DNA from: JAHZMA01 sp965205905
GTDB lineage: Bacteria; Pseudomonadota; Alphaproteobacteria; JABAAW01; JAHZMA01
Length of the DNA: 64,000 nt
Direction of reading: 5' to 3'
NCBI GenBank assembly: GCA_965205905.1
Contig: CBDBHZ010000013.1
Coordinates: forward strand, 214,248 to 278,247
Shown: positions 44,630-53,309 of the stretch, piece by piece
Layout of the letters: every line of letters starts with the position of its first letter
Position numbering within the stretch: position 1 is the stretch's first letter
Position numbers and translations under genes: made by a program
Notes under the pieces: model-generated
What the model saw: the letters and a program-made list of their open reading frames with translations, nothing else
What the model was told of the DNA's origin: nothing
Database searches by the model: none

Positions 44630-44654
44630 AGCACCGCAACCCACGCCATCGGCA

Positions 44655-44765
44655 GTATTGAACACAGCGGGGGGGGGGCGTCATCGCGAGCTGATTGGCG
44701 CACCGCCAGAATCAGCAAAGCGTATGTCGCAAAGCCCCCCATATTATTATGTATCGCAAAACGCT
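44655..44765. repeat. Nested palindromic intergenic repeat, copy 7
   Basis: AACACAGCGGGGGGGGGGCG on the left and CGCAAAGCCCCCCATA on the right enclose a different core, GCTGATTGGCG-CACC-GCCAGAATCAGC, again a hairpin. The remainder to 44955 is AT-rich with a possible -10 TATAAT at 44908-44913 ahead of the next gene. Confidence 0.7.
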
Positions 44766-44955
44766 AGATGCTAATGCTGACGAATCTTGAAACACGCACC
44801 GCCTATGTGCTACACACCGCCGTTATTCCACACGTCTGAAAAAAATTAAGATGATGCGACTATAAAGGGTTAGGGTAAAATGCAAATATTCTTTAGATTA
44901 TTTAGTCTATAATGAAAATATCTCTTTACATCAAATGTAATGTTGTCTTACACTA

Positions 44956-45642
44956 ATGCAGTGGTGTTGGTTTATTGAAAGGTTACTTACTTTTATGTGG
45001 GATAGAAAAAAAATATTTGAAAGACTGATAGGCTATATTATTTTTATGCCTGATACAAATAATTTTTTAAAAAACCTAATTAGTAAAAATTGGATACTTA
45101 TATCTTGTGTTCTTTTTGGTGGGCTTTTCTATTTTTTATTTTTCTCTTACTTTGATGTATCACCGCACCCCATACTTAATTCTAAAATAAAGTATGAAAA
45201 TGATATAAATGTTAATGATTTAGTCACCATTCTTTTAACTGCCGTTACAGTTGTTTTAACAGCAGTAGCTGTTATTATAACGCTTTTAGCTATTTGGGGA
45301 TATAAAAATATCAAAAAAGAATCAATTGATAAATCGAGTGAAAAATCAATTGAACGTGTTGAAAATAGCATGAGAGAAGGTGGTGAATTACACAAACTTT
45401 TAACAAGTAGAATAAAAACAGAATTTACAGAATATGCTCCAATTCAAGATTACATTGATGGTATTGTGAGTAGAGCTGTAGAGACTAAAATCGAAGAACA
45501 TAATGCTAAATTTGAAGAAAACATTTATGATGCTATCATGGAAAACGTAGAAGATAAAATTACAGAACATGATAGTATTATTGATAATAAAATTGCTAAG
45601 GCAATAGAAGAACGCCACCATGATGGTAATATAGACTATTAA
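44956..45642 (+). CDS. Two-span membrane protein with C-terminal coiled coil
   Basis: 228 residues from the first ATG. ATGs at 44995 and 45046 are plausible alternatives, as none has a strong Shine-Dalgarno. Two transmembrane helices (about residues 46-65, WILISCVLFGGLFYFLFFSYF, and 88-113, rich in TAVTVVLTAVAVIITLLAIWG) are followed by a charged helical tail to the end. No family recognised. It precedes the ImmA/IrrE gene by 12 bases on the same strand in AT-rich sequence, so it is likely part of the same unit. Confidence 0.65.
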   Translation: MQWCWFIERLLTFMWDRKKIFERLIGYIIFMPDTNNFLKNLISKNWILISCVLFGGLFYFLFFSYFDVSPHPILNSKIKYENDINVNDLVTILLTAVTVVLTAVAVIITLLAIWGYKNIKKESIDKSSEKSIERVENSMREGGELHKLLTSRIKTEFTEYAPIQDYIDGIVSRAVETKIEEHNAKFEENIYDAIMENVEDKITEHDSIIDNKIAKAIEERHHDGNIDY

Positions 45643-45654
45643 GAGATATAAAAA

Positions 45655-46170
45655 ATGACAGAAATTAAAAAAAATCACTCTAAAGAATGGAATAATTTGC
45701 CTGAGAAAACACAGGACATCATTAAGAAATATCAAAAGGTTGATATGCCAAAAGTTCCTGTAGGTAAAATTGCACAAGAGTTGGGATTAATAGTAAAATC
45801 TTCTTCTTTACCTGTCCGTATATCAGGTGAAATACGCCCAGATGGAAATGAATTTATTATCCGCATCAATAGGCATGAAGCGAAACAACGTCAACGCTTT
45901 ACCTTAGCCCATGAAATATCTCACTATTTGTTACATAGAGATAAAATTAACGATGGTATCGAAGATAATGTGCTATACCGTTCTCAACTTAGCAATATTC
46001 AAGAACATGAAGCCAATCGCCTTGCCGCTGACATTCTTATGCCATGGGAAATTATAGAAGCGCAGTTAGAAGGAAAAAACAAAGATGATGAAAATACTAT
46101 TGAAGAAATAGCCAGTGTTATGGAAATTTCTACTGTTGCCCTAAGAATTAGGTTAGGTATTAAAATATAA
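45655..46170 (+). CDS. ImmA/IrrE family metallopeptidase
   Basis: 171 residues. Zinc-peptidase motif FTLAHEISHYLLH (HExxH) and downstream third-ligand region EHEANRLAADILMP, both hallmarks of ImmA/IrrE (DUF955). No helix-turn-helix is fused. Relatives cleave repressors to switch on mobile elements, stress or toxin-antitoxin genes. The beta-family gene follows after 2 bases, implying coupled expression. No XRE-type repressor is evident in the unit, so the target is unknown. Confidence 0.88.
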   Translation: MTEIKKNHSKEWNNLPEKTQDIIKKYQKVDMPKVPVGKIAQELGLIVKSSSLPVRISGEIRPDGNEFIIRINRHEAKQRQRFTLAHEISHYLLHRDKINDGIEDNVLYRSQLSNIQEHEANRLAADILMPWEIIEAQLEGKNKDDENTIEEIASVMEISTVALRIRLGIKI

Positions 46171-46172
46171 AG

Positions 46173-47291
46173 ATGGTGGATTTCAAAAATATTCCATATA
46201 TACCTATTTTAACAACACGACCTGCAGAGCTTACTGCTTTACGCGAGTTACCTACTAGTGATAAAAAGAAATTGATGCCTGCAATACAATTACGACCATG
46301 GCTAACTTCAAAAGAATTTGATAACACAATTGCTAAAATAGACGAAGCCTATGGCAATAATAGAGAATGGATAAGCAATCTTGATGAATATTATGAAGAA
46401 CCACTGCCAAACCCAGAACAACCATCCAAAGACACAAGACCTGCAATAACAACTTTTAAATCGCTTTTAGAACCTGCAAATGGTTATGAGAATTGGTGTG
46501 CTTTTGTTGAAAAACACCCTAATATGATACCATGTGTGCAATTAAGCGCAATAGAACAACTTGAAGAACAACTAAAAAAACTCTTAAATTTAAACCGTGG
46601 TGTTGTTTTCCATCTCGATGGAAAACATAAAGAAAAATTACAAGAATATAAAAATAACTTTGATATAATCTTTGAAATTCTTAAGAAAAACCAAGCAGCT
46701 TCAAATATTCTTTTTATTATTGATTTTAAAACAATTACAAACACACAAGATATTTTAATCCTATTCGGTTATTGGAACGACCTTATTACGAAAATATTGA
46801 AAAATTCTTATAGCATTGCAATTTCAGGGACAAGTTTTCCATCAAGCTTTACAGATGCGCCACTTAGTCTGGCAATAAAAGAAAGAAAAATATATGAACT
46901 TATAAATAATGATAATAATGGTAATATTATTTATAGCGACAGGGGTAGCACACGTATCAATGAGAAAAGGCAACAAGGTGGTAGCAAACCAATACCGCGT
47001 ATAGATTATCCCGTTAAAAATGACTGGCATTTCTTTAGAGAAAATAAAGAAACTAATTATAATACGCTTGCCAAACAAGCCATTGAATCTAGTAATTGGG
47101 ATAATAAACTATTCCTTTGGGGAACAGAATTAATTAAAGCTACTGCTAGTTCCAATAAATTGTTAGATATAATCAGTAGCCCAGTAAAAGCTACTGCTGT
47201 AAGAATTAATATCCACCTGCATATGCAACTATTTTATAACGATGATGATAGTAATGCCTATTTAGAGACGGATGATGATTGGGAAGATTAG
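46173..47291 (+). CDS. Beta family protein (T4 beta / sce7725-like)
   Basis: 372 residues beginning VDFKNIPYIPILTTRPAELTALREL and KLMPAIQLRPW, the pattern of the Pfam Beta_protein family. Genes of this type tend to occur in variable, defence-rich loci, often near ImmA/IrrE peptidases and PD-(D/E)XK-like proteins; both are present here. The molecular function of the family is not established. No signal peptide or membrane span. Its 3' end faces the convergent nuclease-like gene 4 bases away. Confidence 0.75.
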   Translation: MVDFKNIPYIPILTTRPAELTALRELPTSDKKKLMPAIQLRPWLTSKEFDNTIAKIDEAYGNNREWISNLDEYYEEPLPNPEQPSKDTRPAITTFKSLLEPANGYENWCAFVEKHPNMIPCVQLSAIEQLEEQLKKLLNLNRGVVFHLDGKHKEKLQEYKNNFDIIFEILKKNQAASNILFIIDFKTITNTQDILILFGYWNDLITKILKNSYSIAISGTSFPSSFTDAPLSLAIKERKIYELINNDNNGNIIYSDRGSTRINEKRQQGGSKPIPRIDYPVKNDWHFFRENKETNYNTLAKQAIESSNWDNKLFLWGTELIKATASSNKLLDIISSPVKATAVRINIHLHMQLFYNDDDSNAYLETDDDWED

Positions 47292-47295
47292 AAAG

Positions 47296-48033
47296 TTATT
47301 TTTCGCCAATAGAAATTGGGTTGCCAAAAATATTTTCTTTTGATTGTAGTGAAAGATAATACATATACATATCATCACATTCTTGTTCCTGATTAACGAC
47401 TCTTGAATGATATGGATATTTTCTTAATGAATTTATATCGTCTATATTAATATCTCTTGACACAAGCGCTTCTTTAACCTGATTTGTGATTTCGCGGTGT
47501 TGATTTTTTAATTTTTGTAAAACATGTTGACGTAAAATTGTTGCACTTAAACTCATAGCTAAATTCTGTAACTCTAACCTTTTACAATGACTCGCTTTAA
47601 TTTTATTTTTGGACAAAATCGTTTTTAAGTCTGCAACAGTGAGCATTTTTATCAAAATGGTTTTATTCAATAATTTTTCTGATTTGCCTTTTCTTATTAC
47701 CTTAATTCCCTTTTCAGGGCAAAACTCCCATACAGCAACTTTTTGAGGTGTGGTATTTAATACATGTTCAGAATGGCAAGGCGCACATATGATATGAAGC
47801 TTATCACAAAATTTTAGAAAATCTTCAACTTGCCCTGATAGACGAGATAAATTATCTGCCTCTGTTTTTATCTCAAAAAAGTATAAAGAATTATTGATAA
47901 GAGCAATATCAATCCGCCTTGCAAAAGAATCAACAACCAATTCATTTGCAATAAAATTATCATTTGTATGATTCTTTTCCAGCAAATATTGAATAAGTTT
48001 TGCTTTTACCAGTTTTTCGTGTCCATTTCTCAT
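47296..48033 (-). CDS. PD-(D/E)XK nuclease-like protein (sce7726-like)
   Basis: 245 residues. An N-terminal helix with EKLVKAKLIQYLLEKN precedes ARRIDIALINNSLYFFEIKTEADNLSRLSGQVEDF. This has the Asp, the Glu-x-Lys and a following Gln expected of a PD-(D/E)XK nuclease core. A CAPCH segment and helical C-terminus follow. It is convergent with the beta-family gene with only 4 bases between them. sce7726-type nucleases are, as I recall, regular partners of beta-family (sce7725) proteins. Probably a DNA-cleaving component of the island. Confidence 0.7.
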   Translation of the reverse strand: MRNGHEKLVKAKLIQYLLEKNHTNDNFIANELVVDSFARRIDIALINNSLYFFEIKTEADNLSRLSGQVEDFLKFCDKLHIICAPCHSEHVLNTTPQKVAVWEFCPEKGIKVIRKGKSEKLLNKTILIKMLTVADLKTILSKNKIKASHCKRLELQNLAMSLSATILRQHVLQKLKNQHREITNQVKEALVSRDINIDDINSLRKYPYHSRVVNQEQECDDMYMYYLSLQSKENIFGNPISIGEK

Positions 48034-48084
48034 AGTCTAACTATATAGCATTAAAACTATTAATGTAACAAAAAAAATTCTACC

Positions 48085-48113
48085 TTGCATTTCCACCGCT
48101 AACCCTATATACT
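48085..48113 (+). promoter_or_regulatory. Promoter of the structured RNA
   Basis: TTGCAT (48085-48090), 17-base spacer, TATACT (48108-48113). Predicted transcription start near 48120. No coding frame follows, but a strongly structured region ends in a terminator at 48371. Confidence 0.55.
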
Positions 48114-48119
48114 TACATC

Positions 48120-48371
48120 ATCGTTTGAAAAGATTTCGAGCGTGGGGCTTAGTAACCTCTTACATAATTCGGTTGCATCAATCGATATTGACGCTTTTTT
48201 CGTTACATTGTAATTTGCGTCAAGGATGCACCGTTCTCAGCTTGGCTGGGAAGCGGTGCTATATGTCCAAGCGCCTTGTTTTTTAATATTGTGCCAAAAA
48301 GCGTCGCGCCGTTTTTAATTATGTAAGCGGTTACTAATTCCCAGCTACTAGAGTTTTCTAGTAGCTTTTTT
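48120..48371 (+). ncRNA. Structured non-coding RNA, family not recognised
   Basis: About 250 bases between a promoter and an intrinsic terminator. A long closing helix joins 48143-48169 (TGGGG, TTAGTAACC, CTTACATAATT) to 48317-48343 (AATTATGTAAG, GGTTACTAA, TCCCA) with two mismatches. Inside, GACGCTTTTT (48190-48199) pairs with AAAAAGCGTC (48296-48305). An apical hairpin, GCACCG-TTCTCAGC-TTG-GCTGGGAA-CGGTGC (48228-48259), caps it. The general outline is 6S-RNA-like (closing stem, bubble, apical stem), but I do not see accepted 6S, tmRNA, SRP or RNase P signatures and do not name it. Confidence 0.6.
48343..48371 (+). terminator. Intrinsic terminator of the structured RNA
   Basis: Perfect 10-base stem AGCTACTAGA (48343-48352) and TCTAGTAGCT (48357-48366) with loop GTTT, followed by TTTTT. 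Confidence 0.9.
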
Positions 48372-48451
48372 GTTGATGCCTTGAAATTCTGTGCATTGAT
48401 GAAACGCTTATTTGGTTAACAACCGCTAATACAATAAAAACGGCGCGACTT

Positions 48452-48486
48452 CACCCCTCATTATTTTTGATGAGGGGTGTTTTTTT
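48452..48486 (+). terminator. Second intrinsic terminator downstream of the structured RNA
   Basis: CACCCCTCAT (48452-48461) pairs perfectly with ATGAGGGGTG (48470-48479) around an 8-base loop and runs into seven Ts. Just before it, 48421-48449 is a near-complete inverted copy of 48303-48332 inside the RNA, so read-through past the first terminator would create an alternative pairing partner. Confidence 0.85.
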
Positions 48487-48524
48487 GATGGCGGTGTTTG
48501 TTGCAGGTGTATAATACATAGGGC

Positions 48525-48740
48525 GGTGCATGGGTCGAGATTCGTCAACACAAAAACCATGCCTGCCTCCACACATTAATTATATGGGGGGCTTTGCGGA
48601 GTCGTTTTATGTATCAAGGGGGGTGCGAACGCGCTTTATCGGTCGCGAGACTTACGTCCGCTTCCTTGCGCATACCCCCCTTGATAATCCCCCCGCCGTA
48701 CCAAATACTGGCGGTGGTGAGTGTCTCGGTTACACAACAC
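48525..48740. repeat. Nested palindromic intergenic repeat, copy 8
   Basis: Entry hairpin GCATGGGT...AACCATGC with the CAACACAAA loop, which is the same module as in copies 2-4 but with both arms changed in a compensating way. TATATGGGGGGCTTTGCGG follows, then TATCAAGGGGGGTGCGAACG with the core GGTCGCGAGACTTACGTCCG and its complement arm. It ends with ATAATCCCCCCGCCGT. Confidence 0.8.
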
Positions 48741-48762
48741 GCAGGCGGTGCGTTTCTCTCAA

Positions 48763-49212
48763 TCAATACAGCGAACGTAAAATTATTTTCATTTCTATGA
48801 TAATTTTTACTTTCACATCATCACATTTCTGTTTTGATATTTTGATACTATTTTTATCCGAGATATTATCATCAAGATGGCTATCATTAGCGCATGTTAT
48901 AAGAAACTTCTTATATTCTATTTTACCACGATATGGTATTCTTAAAAATGTTCGTTTATTGTTAAACGCATCAACCAACGCATCTAATTCAGCAGATTTA
49001 ATTTTCAATAAACGCCTATATTCATTTAATGCCTGCGTGCTCACTGTGTCTTTATCAAGAAATATATTATCCCATTCGCTCAAAAGTTCCATTGATTTAC
49101 TCATGATTTTATCCGCAAGTGTATTCAAAGCATGTAAGCGCACGCTCAAATAATGGGCAACAAAAACACTGGTTACGGCAACAATAATGGATATGATGCT
49201 TTGATATAACAT
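48763..49212 (-). CDS. Small protein with N-terminal membrane helix, unrecognised
   Basis: 149 residues. The N-terminal 20 residues (LYQSIISIIVAVTSVFVAHYL) form a membrane anchor; the rest is a soluble, mostly helical domain (LNTLADKIMSKSMELLSEWDN and after). No family recognised. The stop lies beside repeat copy 8. It follows the STAS-like gene by 19 bases on the same strand, suggesting a two-gene unit. Confidence 0.6.
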   Translation of the reverse strand: MLYQSIISIIVAVTSVFVAHYLSVRLHALNTLADKIMSKSMELLSEWDNIFLDKDTVSTQALNEYRRLLKIKSAELDALVDAFNNKRTFLRIPYRGKIEYKKFLITCANDSHLDDNISDKNSIKISKQKCDDVKVKIIIEMKIILRSLY

Positions 49213-49231
49213 GACTTAATTGATAAAAAAA

Positions 49232-49549
49232 TCAGGAAGCTTGCTTATATTCTTTAAATATGTCTTTTATCATCTCGGCATATCGGGGGGTTTGTTTAGA
49301 TATAAGAACAATATTTTTATATGGCATATTCATATCAAATAATTTTCCAAATGATTCATCTACAAAAGGAAAGAGATAGCCATCTGTGTCATCTAAATCA
49401 ATAATCAGTTTCTCACCCTTTTTGAGGTTTTTCAGCGCAGGAATTAGAACATTATCTCTAAATTCTTCGCCCGAATTACGCCCTTGCCAACTGAAACGCG
49501 GACCGGGTGAAGAGCTAAAATCTTTAGCAATTTTGATAGTGTGAGGCAT
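49232..49549 (-). CDS. STAS-like (DUF4325-type) protein
   Basis: 105 residues from the ATG at 49549, which has AGGAGGG seven bases upstream; a longer frame to 49609 runs into the repeat. The sequence IAKDFSSSPGPRFSWQGRNSGEEFRDN, then KLIIDLDDTDGYLFPFVDESFGKLF, fits the DUF4325 STAS-like pattern. These proteins usually accompany signalling or conflict partners such as GHKL ATPases; here the neighbour is a small membrane protein instead. Function inferred only from family. Confidence 0.7.
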   Translation of the reverse strand: MPHTIKIAKDFSSSPGPRFSWQGRNSGEEFRDNVLIPALKNLKKGEKLIIDLDDTDGYLFPFVDESFGKLFDMNMPYKNIVLISKQTPRYAEMIKDIFKEYKQAS

Positions 49550-49614
49550 TTTTTTACCCTCCTGATTGATAATAATATTTAATTTACCAAAATTGAGAGT
49601 ATTTTGCAAGACAT

Positions 49615-49825
49615 TATATTATATGGGGGGCTTTGCGGTTTAGGTTTTATCTATCAAGGGGGGTGCGCTTTCTCAACAGCGTTTATTGTATCAAGGGGGG
49701 GGCGGTCGCGCTTCTCGATGCGCGCTTGTCAAATTTATGTCCGTTGGACAATTTGCCAAGCAGACGCCTCTTGCGCGAACCCCCCTTGATAATCCCCCCG
49801 CCGTACCAAATACTAGCGATAGTGT
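49615..49825. repeat. Nested palindromic intergenic repeat, copy 9
   Basis: Contains TATATGGGGGGCTTTGCGG, a first TATCAAGGGGGGTGCG arm, then a second TATCAAGGGGGGGGC arm. The core has CAAATT-TATGTCCGTTGGAC-AATTTG, nearly identical to copy 4 at 28.8 kb. The closing arm is CGAACCCCCCTTGATA, then ATAATCCCCCCGCCGT. One arm is therefore an insertion of one element inside another. The rest of the gap to asd holds no gene. Confidence 0.8.
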
Positions 49826-49934
49826 AAATTGCTGTTACACAACACTCTGGCATTGCGTATCACGAAACTCTTGCGTGAATAAATCCATTATGCTACACTG
49901 ATAGGCTATTTTATTTATCAGCAGGAGTTTTACC

Positions 49935-50963
49935 ATGACCACTTCACCAGACTCATACGCCATTGCCGTATTAGGCGCGACAGGTAATGTTGGGCGCGAG
50001 ATGCTTGCCATTTTGGCAGAGCGCGATTTTCCAATATCGCAAGCATACGCATTGGCATCGCAAAAATCAGTCGGACGGCAGGTGAGTTTTGGCGATAAAG
50101 ACCTCGACATCCAAGATGCCGATAGCTTCGACTATTCCAAAGTGCGCTTGGTATTCTCATCAGCGGGCGCGGCAATTTCTGCCAAACTTGCCCCAAAAAT
50201 CACGGGTGCAGGTGCGGTGCTGATTGATAACACCTCGCAATTTCGTATGGATGAAGATGTGCCACTTATTGTGCCAGAGGTGAATCCGCACGCGCTTAAT
50301 AATTACAAAGCGCGCAATATCATCGCCAATCCAAATTGTTCCACCATTCAAATGGTGCTGGCATTAAAGCCAATCCACGATGCTGTGCCAATCAAACGGG
50401 TGGTGGTTTCTACCTATCAGTCGGTTTCGGGTGGCGGCAAATCCGCAATGGATGAATTGTTCAATCAAACGCGCGGAATTTACGTCAATGATTCCCCAAC
50501 GCGTGAGCATTTCACCAAGCAGATTGCGTTTAATGTGATACCGCATATTGATAGTTTCATGGATGATGGTGCCACCAAAGAAGAGTGGAAAATGAAAGTT
50601 GAGACCCAAAAAATCATGGAAGCCGATATTGCAGTCCATGCCAACTGTGTGCGGGTGCCTGTGTTTATCGGGCATGGCGAGATGGTGAATATTGAGTTGA
50701 CCGCGCCGATGAGCGACACCCAAGCAACTGAAATTCTGATGGAAACTGAAGGCTTGGTGGTGATTGACCATCGCGCTGATGAGGGCTATCCAACCCCTAT
50801 TGAAATTGCGGGCGAAGATGGCGTTTATATCAGCCGTATCCGCGAAGATGATACCGTGCCATACGGGCTTTCAATGTGGGTTGTGGGCGATAATCTCCGC
50901 AAAGGGGCTGCGTTAAATGCGGTGCAGATTGCCGAAAAAATGCTAGAAATGAAACTGCTATGA
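49935..50963 (+). CDS. asd: Aspartate-semialdehyde dehydrogenase
   Basis: 342 residues, intact. NADP-dependent step toward lysine, threonine and methionine. The Rossmann motif IAVLGATGNVGREML and the catalytic Cys in IIANPNCSTIQMV are present, as are VSTYQSVSGGGKSAMDEL, the RVPVFIGHGEMVNIEL block and a C-terminal GAALNAVQIAE. The stop overlaps the argD start (ATGA). asd-argD coupling is unusual, since asd normally sits with leu or trp genes in this class. Confidence 0.95.
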   Translation: MTTSPDSYAIAVLGATGNVGREMLAILAERDFPISQAYALASQKSVGRQVSFGDKDLDIQDADSFDYSKVRLVFSSAGAAISAKLAPKITGAGAVLIDNTSQFRMDEDVPLIVPEVNPHALNNYKARNIIANPNCSTIQMVLALKPIHDAVPIKRVVVSTYQSVSGGGKSAMDELFNQTRGIYVNDSPTREHFTKQIAFNVIPHIDSFMDDGATKEEWKMKVETQKIMEADIAVHANCVRVPVFIGHGEMVNIELTAPMSDTQATEILMETEGLVVIDHRADEGYPTPIEIAGEDGVYISRIREDDTVPYGLSMWVVGDNLRKGAALNAVQIAEKMLEMKLL

Positions 50964-52163
50964 GCGATGATATTGCAGACAATATTATCCCATGTTATGG
51001 GCGGTTTCCGCTACGTTTTGTGCGGGGCAAGGGTGCCTATATCTTCACCGAAGATGACACCCCCTATCTGGATTTTGCCTCTGGCATTGCGGTGAATGCG
51101 CTGGGGCATAGCGATAAGGGTTTGTGCGATGCGCTCCGCAGTCAAATTGATACTATATGGCATTGCTCGAATCTCTATCATATTCCACAACAGCAAGAAT
51201 TAGCCACCATGCTGGCAGAAAAATCATTTGCTGACCGCGTGTTTTTCTGCAATTCAGGGCTTGAAGCCAACGAAGCCATGATAAAATGCGCGCGCCGTTA
51301 CCATTATGAACGTGGCGATAAAAACCGCAATGTGATACTCACCTTAAGCGGTGCGTTTCATGGCAGGTCGCTGGCAACATTGGCGGCAACGGGCAACCCC
51401 ACAATATCTTGAGGGTATGGGTCCGACTCCGCAAGGCTTTAAGCAGGTGAAACGTGATGATGTCGCCACAGTGGCAGCCGCGATTGATGATAAAACTGCC
51501 GCCATTTTGGTTGAACCCGTGCAGGGTGAGGGCGGGCTATATCCGTTATTGAACAATGATTATTTGAAGCAGTTACGAAGCCTTGCTGATAGGTCTGGTA
51601 TTTTGTTACTGTTTGATGAGGTGCAATGCGGTGTTGCGCGCACGGGTAAATTATGGGCGCATCAACATGCGGGCATCAGTCCTGATGGTATGAGTTTAGG
51701 CAAAGGGCTAGGCGGTGGTTTTCCAGTGGGCGCGTTTTTGGCAACCGAGAAACTAGGCACAGCGTTAAGCGCAGGCACACATGGCAACACATTTGGCGGT
51801 AATTATCTGGCGATGACGGTGGCGAAACATATTATCAGCACAGTTAGCAAGCCCGATTTTTTAGGCAATGTGGTGAAGCAGGGGCAGGATTTAAGCGCAA
51901 AGTTACAGCAATTATGCCAAAGCTTTCCCGATATGATTACCGAAATTCGGGGCATGGGGCTGATGCTTGGTATCAGGCTTGCCGATGATTATAGCAATAA
52001 AGATTTGGTGGCGGGCTTGCATCAGCAACAGATGCTGACTGTGCCAGCGGGCGATAATGTGGTGCGGTTACTGCCACCATTAAATATCGGCTCTGATGTG
52101 CTAGATGTGGCGGAACAGAAACTTGGTAACGGATTAAAGGCGTTACAAAAAGGAGGTGCATAA
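50960..52163 (+). CDS. argD: Acetylornithine aminotransferase (frame interrupted once)
   Basis: PLP aminotransferase of arginine synthesis, possibly also acting on N-succinyl-diaminopimelate. The first frame gives YLDFASGIAVNALGH and FCNSGLEANEAMIKCARRYH, ending in LAATGNP. One extra C in a CCCC run near 51403 breaks the frame. The second frame gives QYLEGMGPTPQGF, LLLFDEVQCGVARTGKLWAHQH, PDGMSLGKGLGGGFPVGAFLA (PLP lysine) and a normal C-terminus. About 400 codons in total. Coupled to asd upstream and argF downstream. Confidence 0.92.
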
Positions 52164-53269
52164 TGAAACCACTAATGAAAAAACGCATAGGCGGTGATTT
52201 TTTATGCCTCACCCGTATGGATAGCCGAACCTTGCGGACGATTTTGGATATTGCCATTAAAATGAAGAAGAAGCGCAAGACCGAACAATTTTTGAGTGGC
52301 AAAATTCTAGCGATGATTTTTGATAAGCCATCAACCCGCACCCGAGTCAGTTTTGATGTGGCAATGCGCCAGTTAGGCGGCGCGATTACTGCGCTTTCGG
52401 GGCAGGAAATGCAGCTTGGGCGTGGCGAGAGCATTGAAGATACCGCCAAAGTTTTATCGCGCTATGTCAATATTATTATGATACGCACGGCTGAAGAACA
52501 GCGCCTGCTAGATATGGCGGAACATGCCACTGTGCCAGTGATTAACGGGCTGACTGATGATTCTCACCCCTGCCAAATCATGGCGGATATGATGACGTTT
52601 GAAGAGCATAGGGGCAGCATTAAGGGCAAGAAAATTGCATGGCTGGGCGATGGCAATAATGTTTCGGCAAGCCTTGCCCATGCGGCGCGTCATTTTGGGT
52701 TTGAACTGCATTTGGCAGTGCCAGAAGCACGGCTTGGCTTTTTGGATAAAGCGGTTAAGTGGGCAAATCAGGATAATCAATGCGTGCATATCAGCGCGAC
52801 TGCCCAAGATGCGGCGCAGGGCGCACATGCGGTGGTAACCGATACATGGGTATCGATGGGTGATAATGCCGATAATGGCAATGGAGGAGGCGAAGTTAAT
52901 TCATTCTTCATGCCCTATCAGGTCAATGCGGGGATTATGCGTCAAGCCAATGCTGATGCGGTATTTATGCACTGCCTGCCCGCGCATCGTGGCGAAGAGG
53001 TAACGGCTGAAGTGATGGATGGCGCGCAATCGATTGTGTGGGACGAGGCTGAAAATCGCCTGCATGTTCAAAAAAGCATTATCCTTGTGGTGTCTGGGTG
53101 GCAAACGTGGTTTGCTATTGCCGAACCGCTTTTTCGCGAACAGGAAGAAAAAACCACATCGCCCTCGTGTTGCGTAACACGCACCCCCTGTCTTCACGGG
53201 GGCAAGCCCTTGATACGATACCCAATAAGGCAGATAATAATTCTTGACTGTTTTTACTCGCTAATATAA
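52163..53269 (+). CDS. argF: Ornithine carbamoyltransferase (C-terminal frame uncertain)
   Basis: Joins carbamoyl phosphate to ornithine. Visible: FDKPSTRTRVSFDVAMRQLGG (carbamoyl-phosphate site), VINGLTDDSHPCQIMADM (HPxQ), DTWVSMGD, and the catalytic FMHCLPAHRGEEV. The conserved C-terminal AENRLHVQKSI is followed, as written, by an atypical tail to 53269. In the neighbouring frame a more typical LWCLGGKRG tail stops at 53177. A one-base shift near 53083 is therefore likely. The start overlaps the argD stop. Confidence 0.92.
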   Translation: MKPLMKKRIGGDFLCLTRMDSRTLRTILDIAIKMKKKRKTEQFLSGKILAMIFDKPSTRTRVSFDVAMRQLGGAITALSGQEMQLGRGESIEDTAKVLSRYVNIIMIRTAEEQRLLDMAEHATVPVINGLTDDSHPCQIMADMMTFEEHRGSIKGKKIAWLGDGNNVSASLAHAARHFGFELHLAVPEARLGFLDKAVKWANQDNQCVHISATAQDAAQGAHAVVTDTWVSMGDNADNGNGGGEVNSFFMPYQVNAGIMRQANADAVFMHCLPAHRGEEVTAEVMDGAQSIVWDEAENRLHVQKSIILVVSGWQTWFAIAEPLFREQEEKTTSPSCCVTRTPCLHGGKPLIRYPIRQIIILDCFYSLI

Positions 53270-53309
53270 AATAGATTTACTATTGTTTTTATCATTGAGG
53301 ATACAAATT

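Noticed and set aside
48143..48343. Long inverted arms read as an integron attC site or an IS end
   Set aside because: The core GTTRRRY/RYYYAAC boxes are not correctly placed, there is no integrase or transposase nearby, and promoter plus terminator fit an RNA gene better.
48120..48371. Identification of the structured RNA as 6S, tmRNA, SRP RNA or RNase P RNA
   Set aside because: The general outline resembles 6S, but I could not find accepted signature sequences for any of these, so it is left unnamed.
51395..51410. Programmed frameshift in argD
   Set aside because: The site is a plain C run without a slippery heptamer or stimulatory structure, and similar single-base breaks occur in many unrelated genes here.
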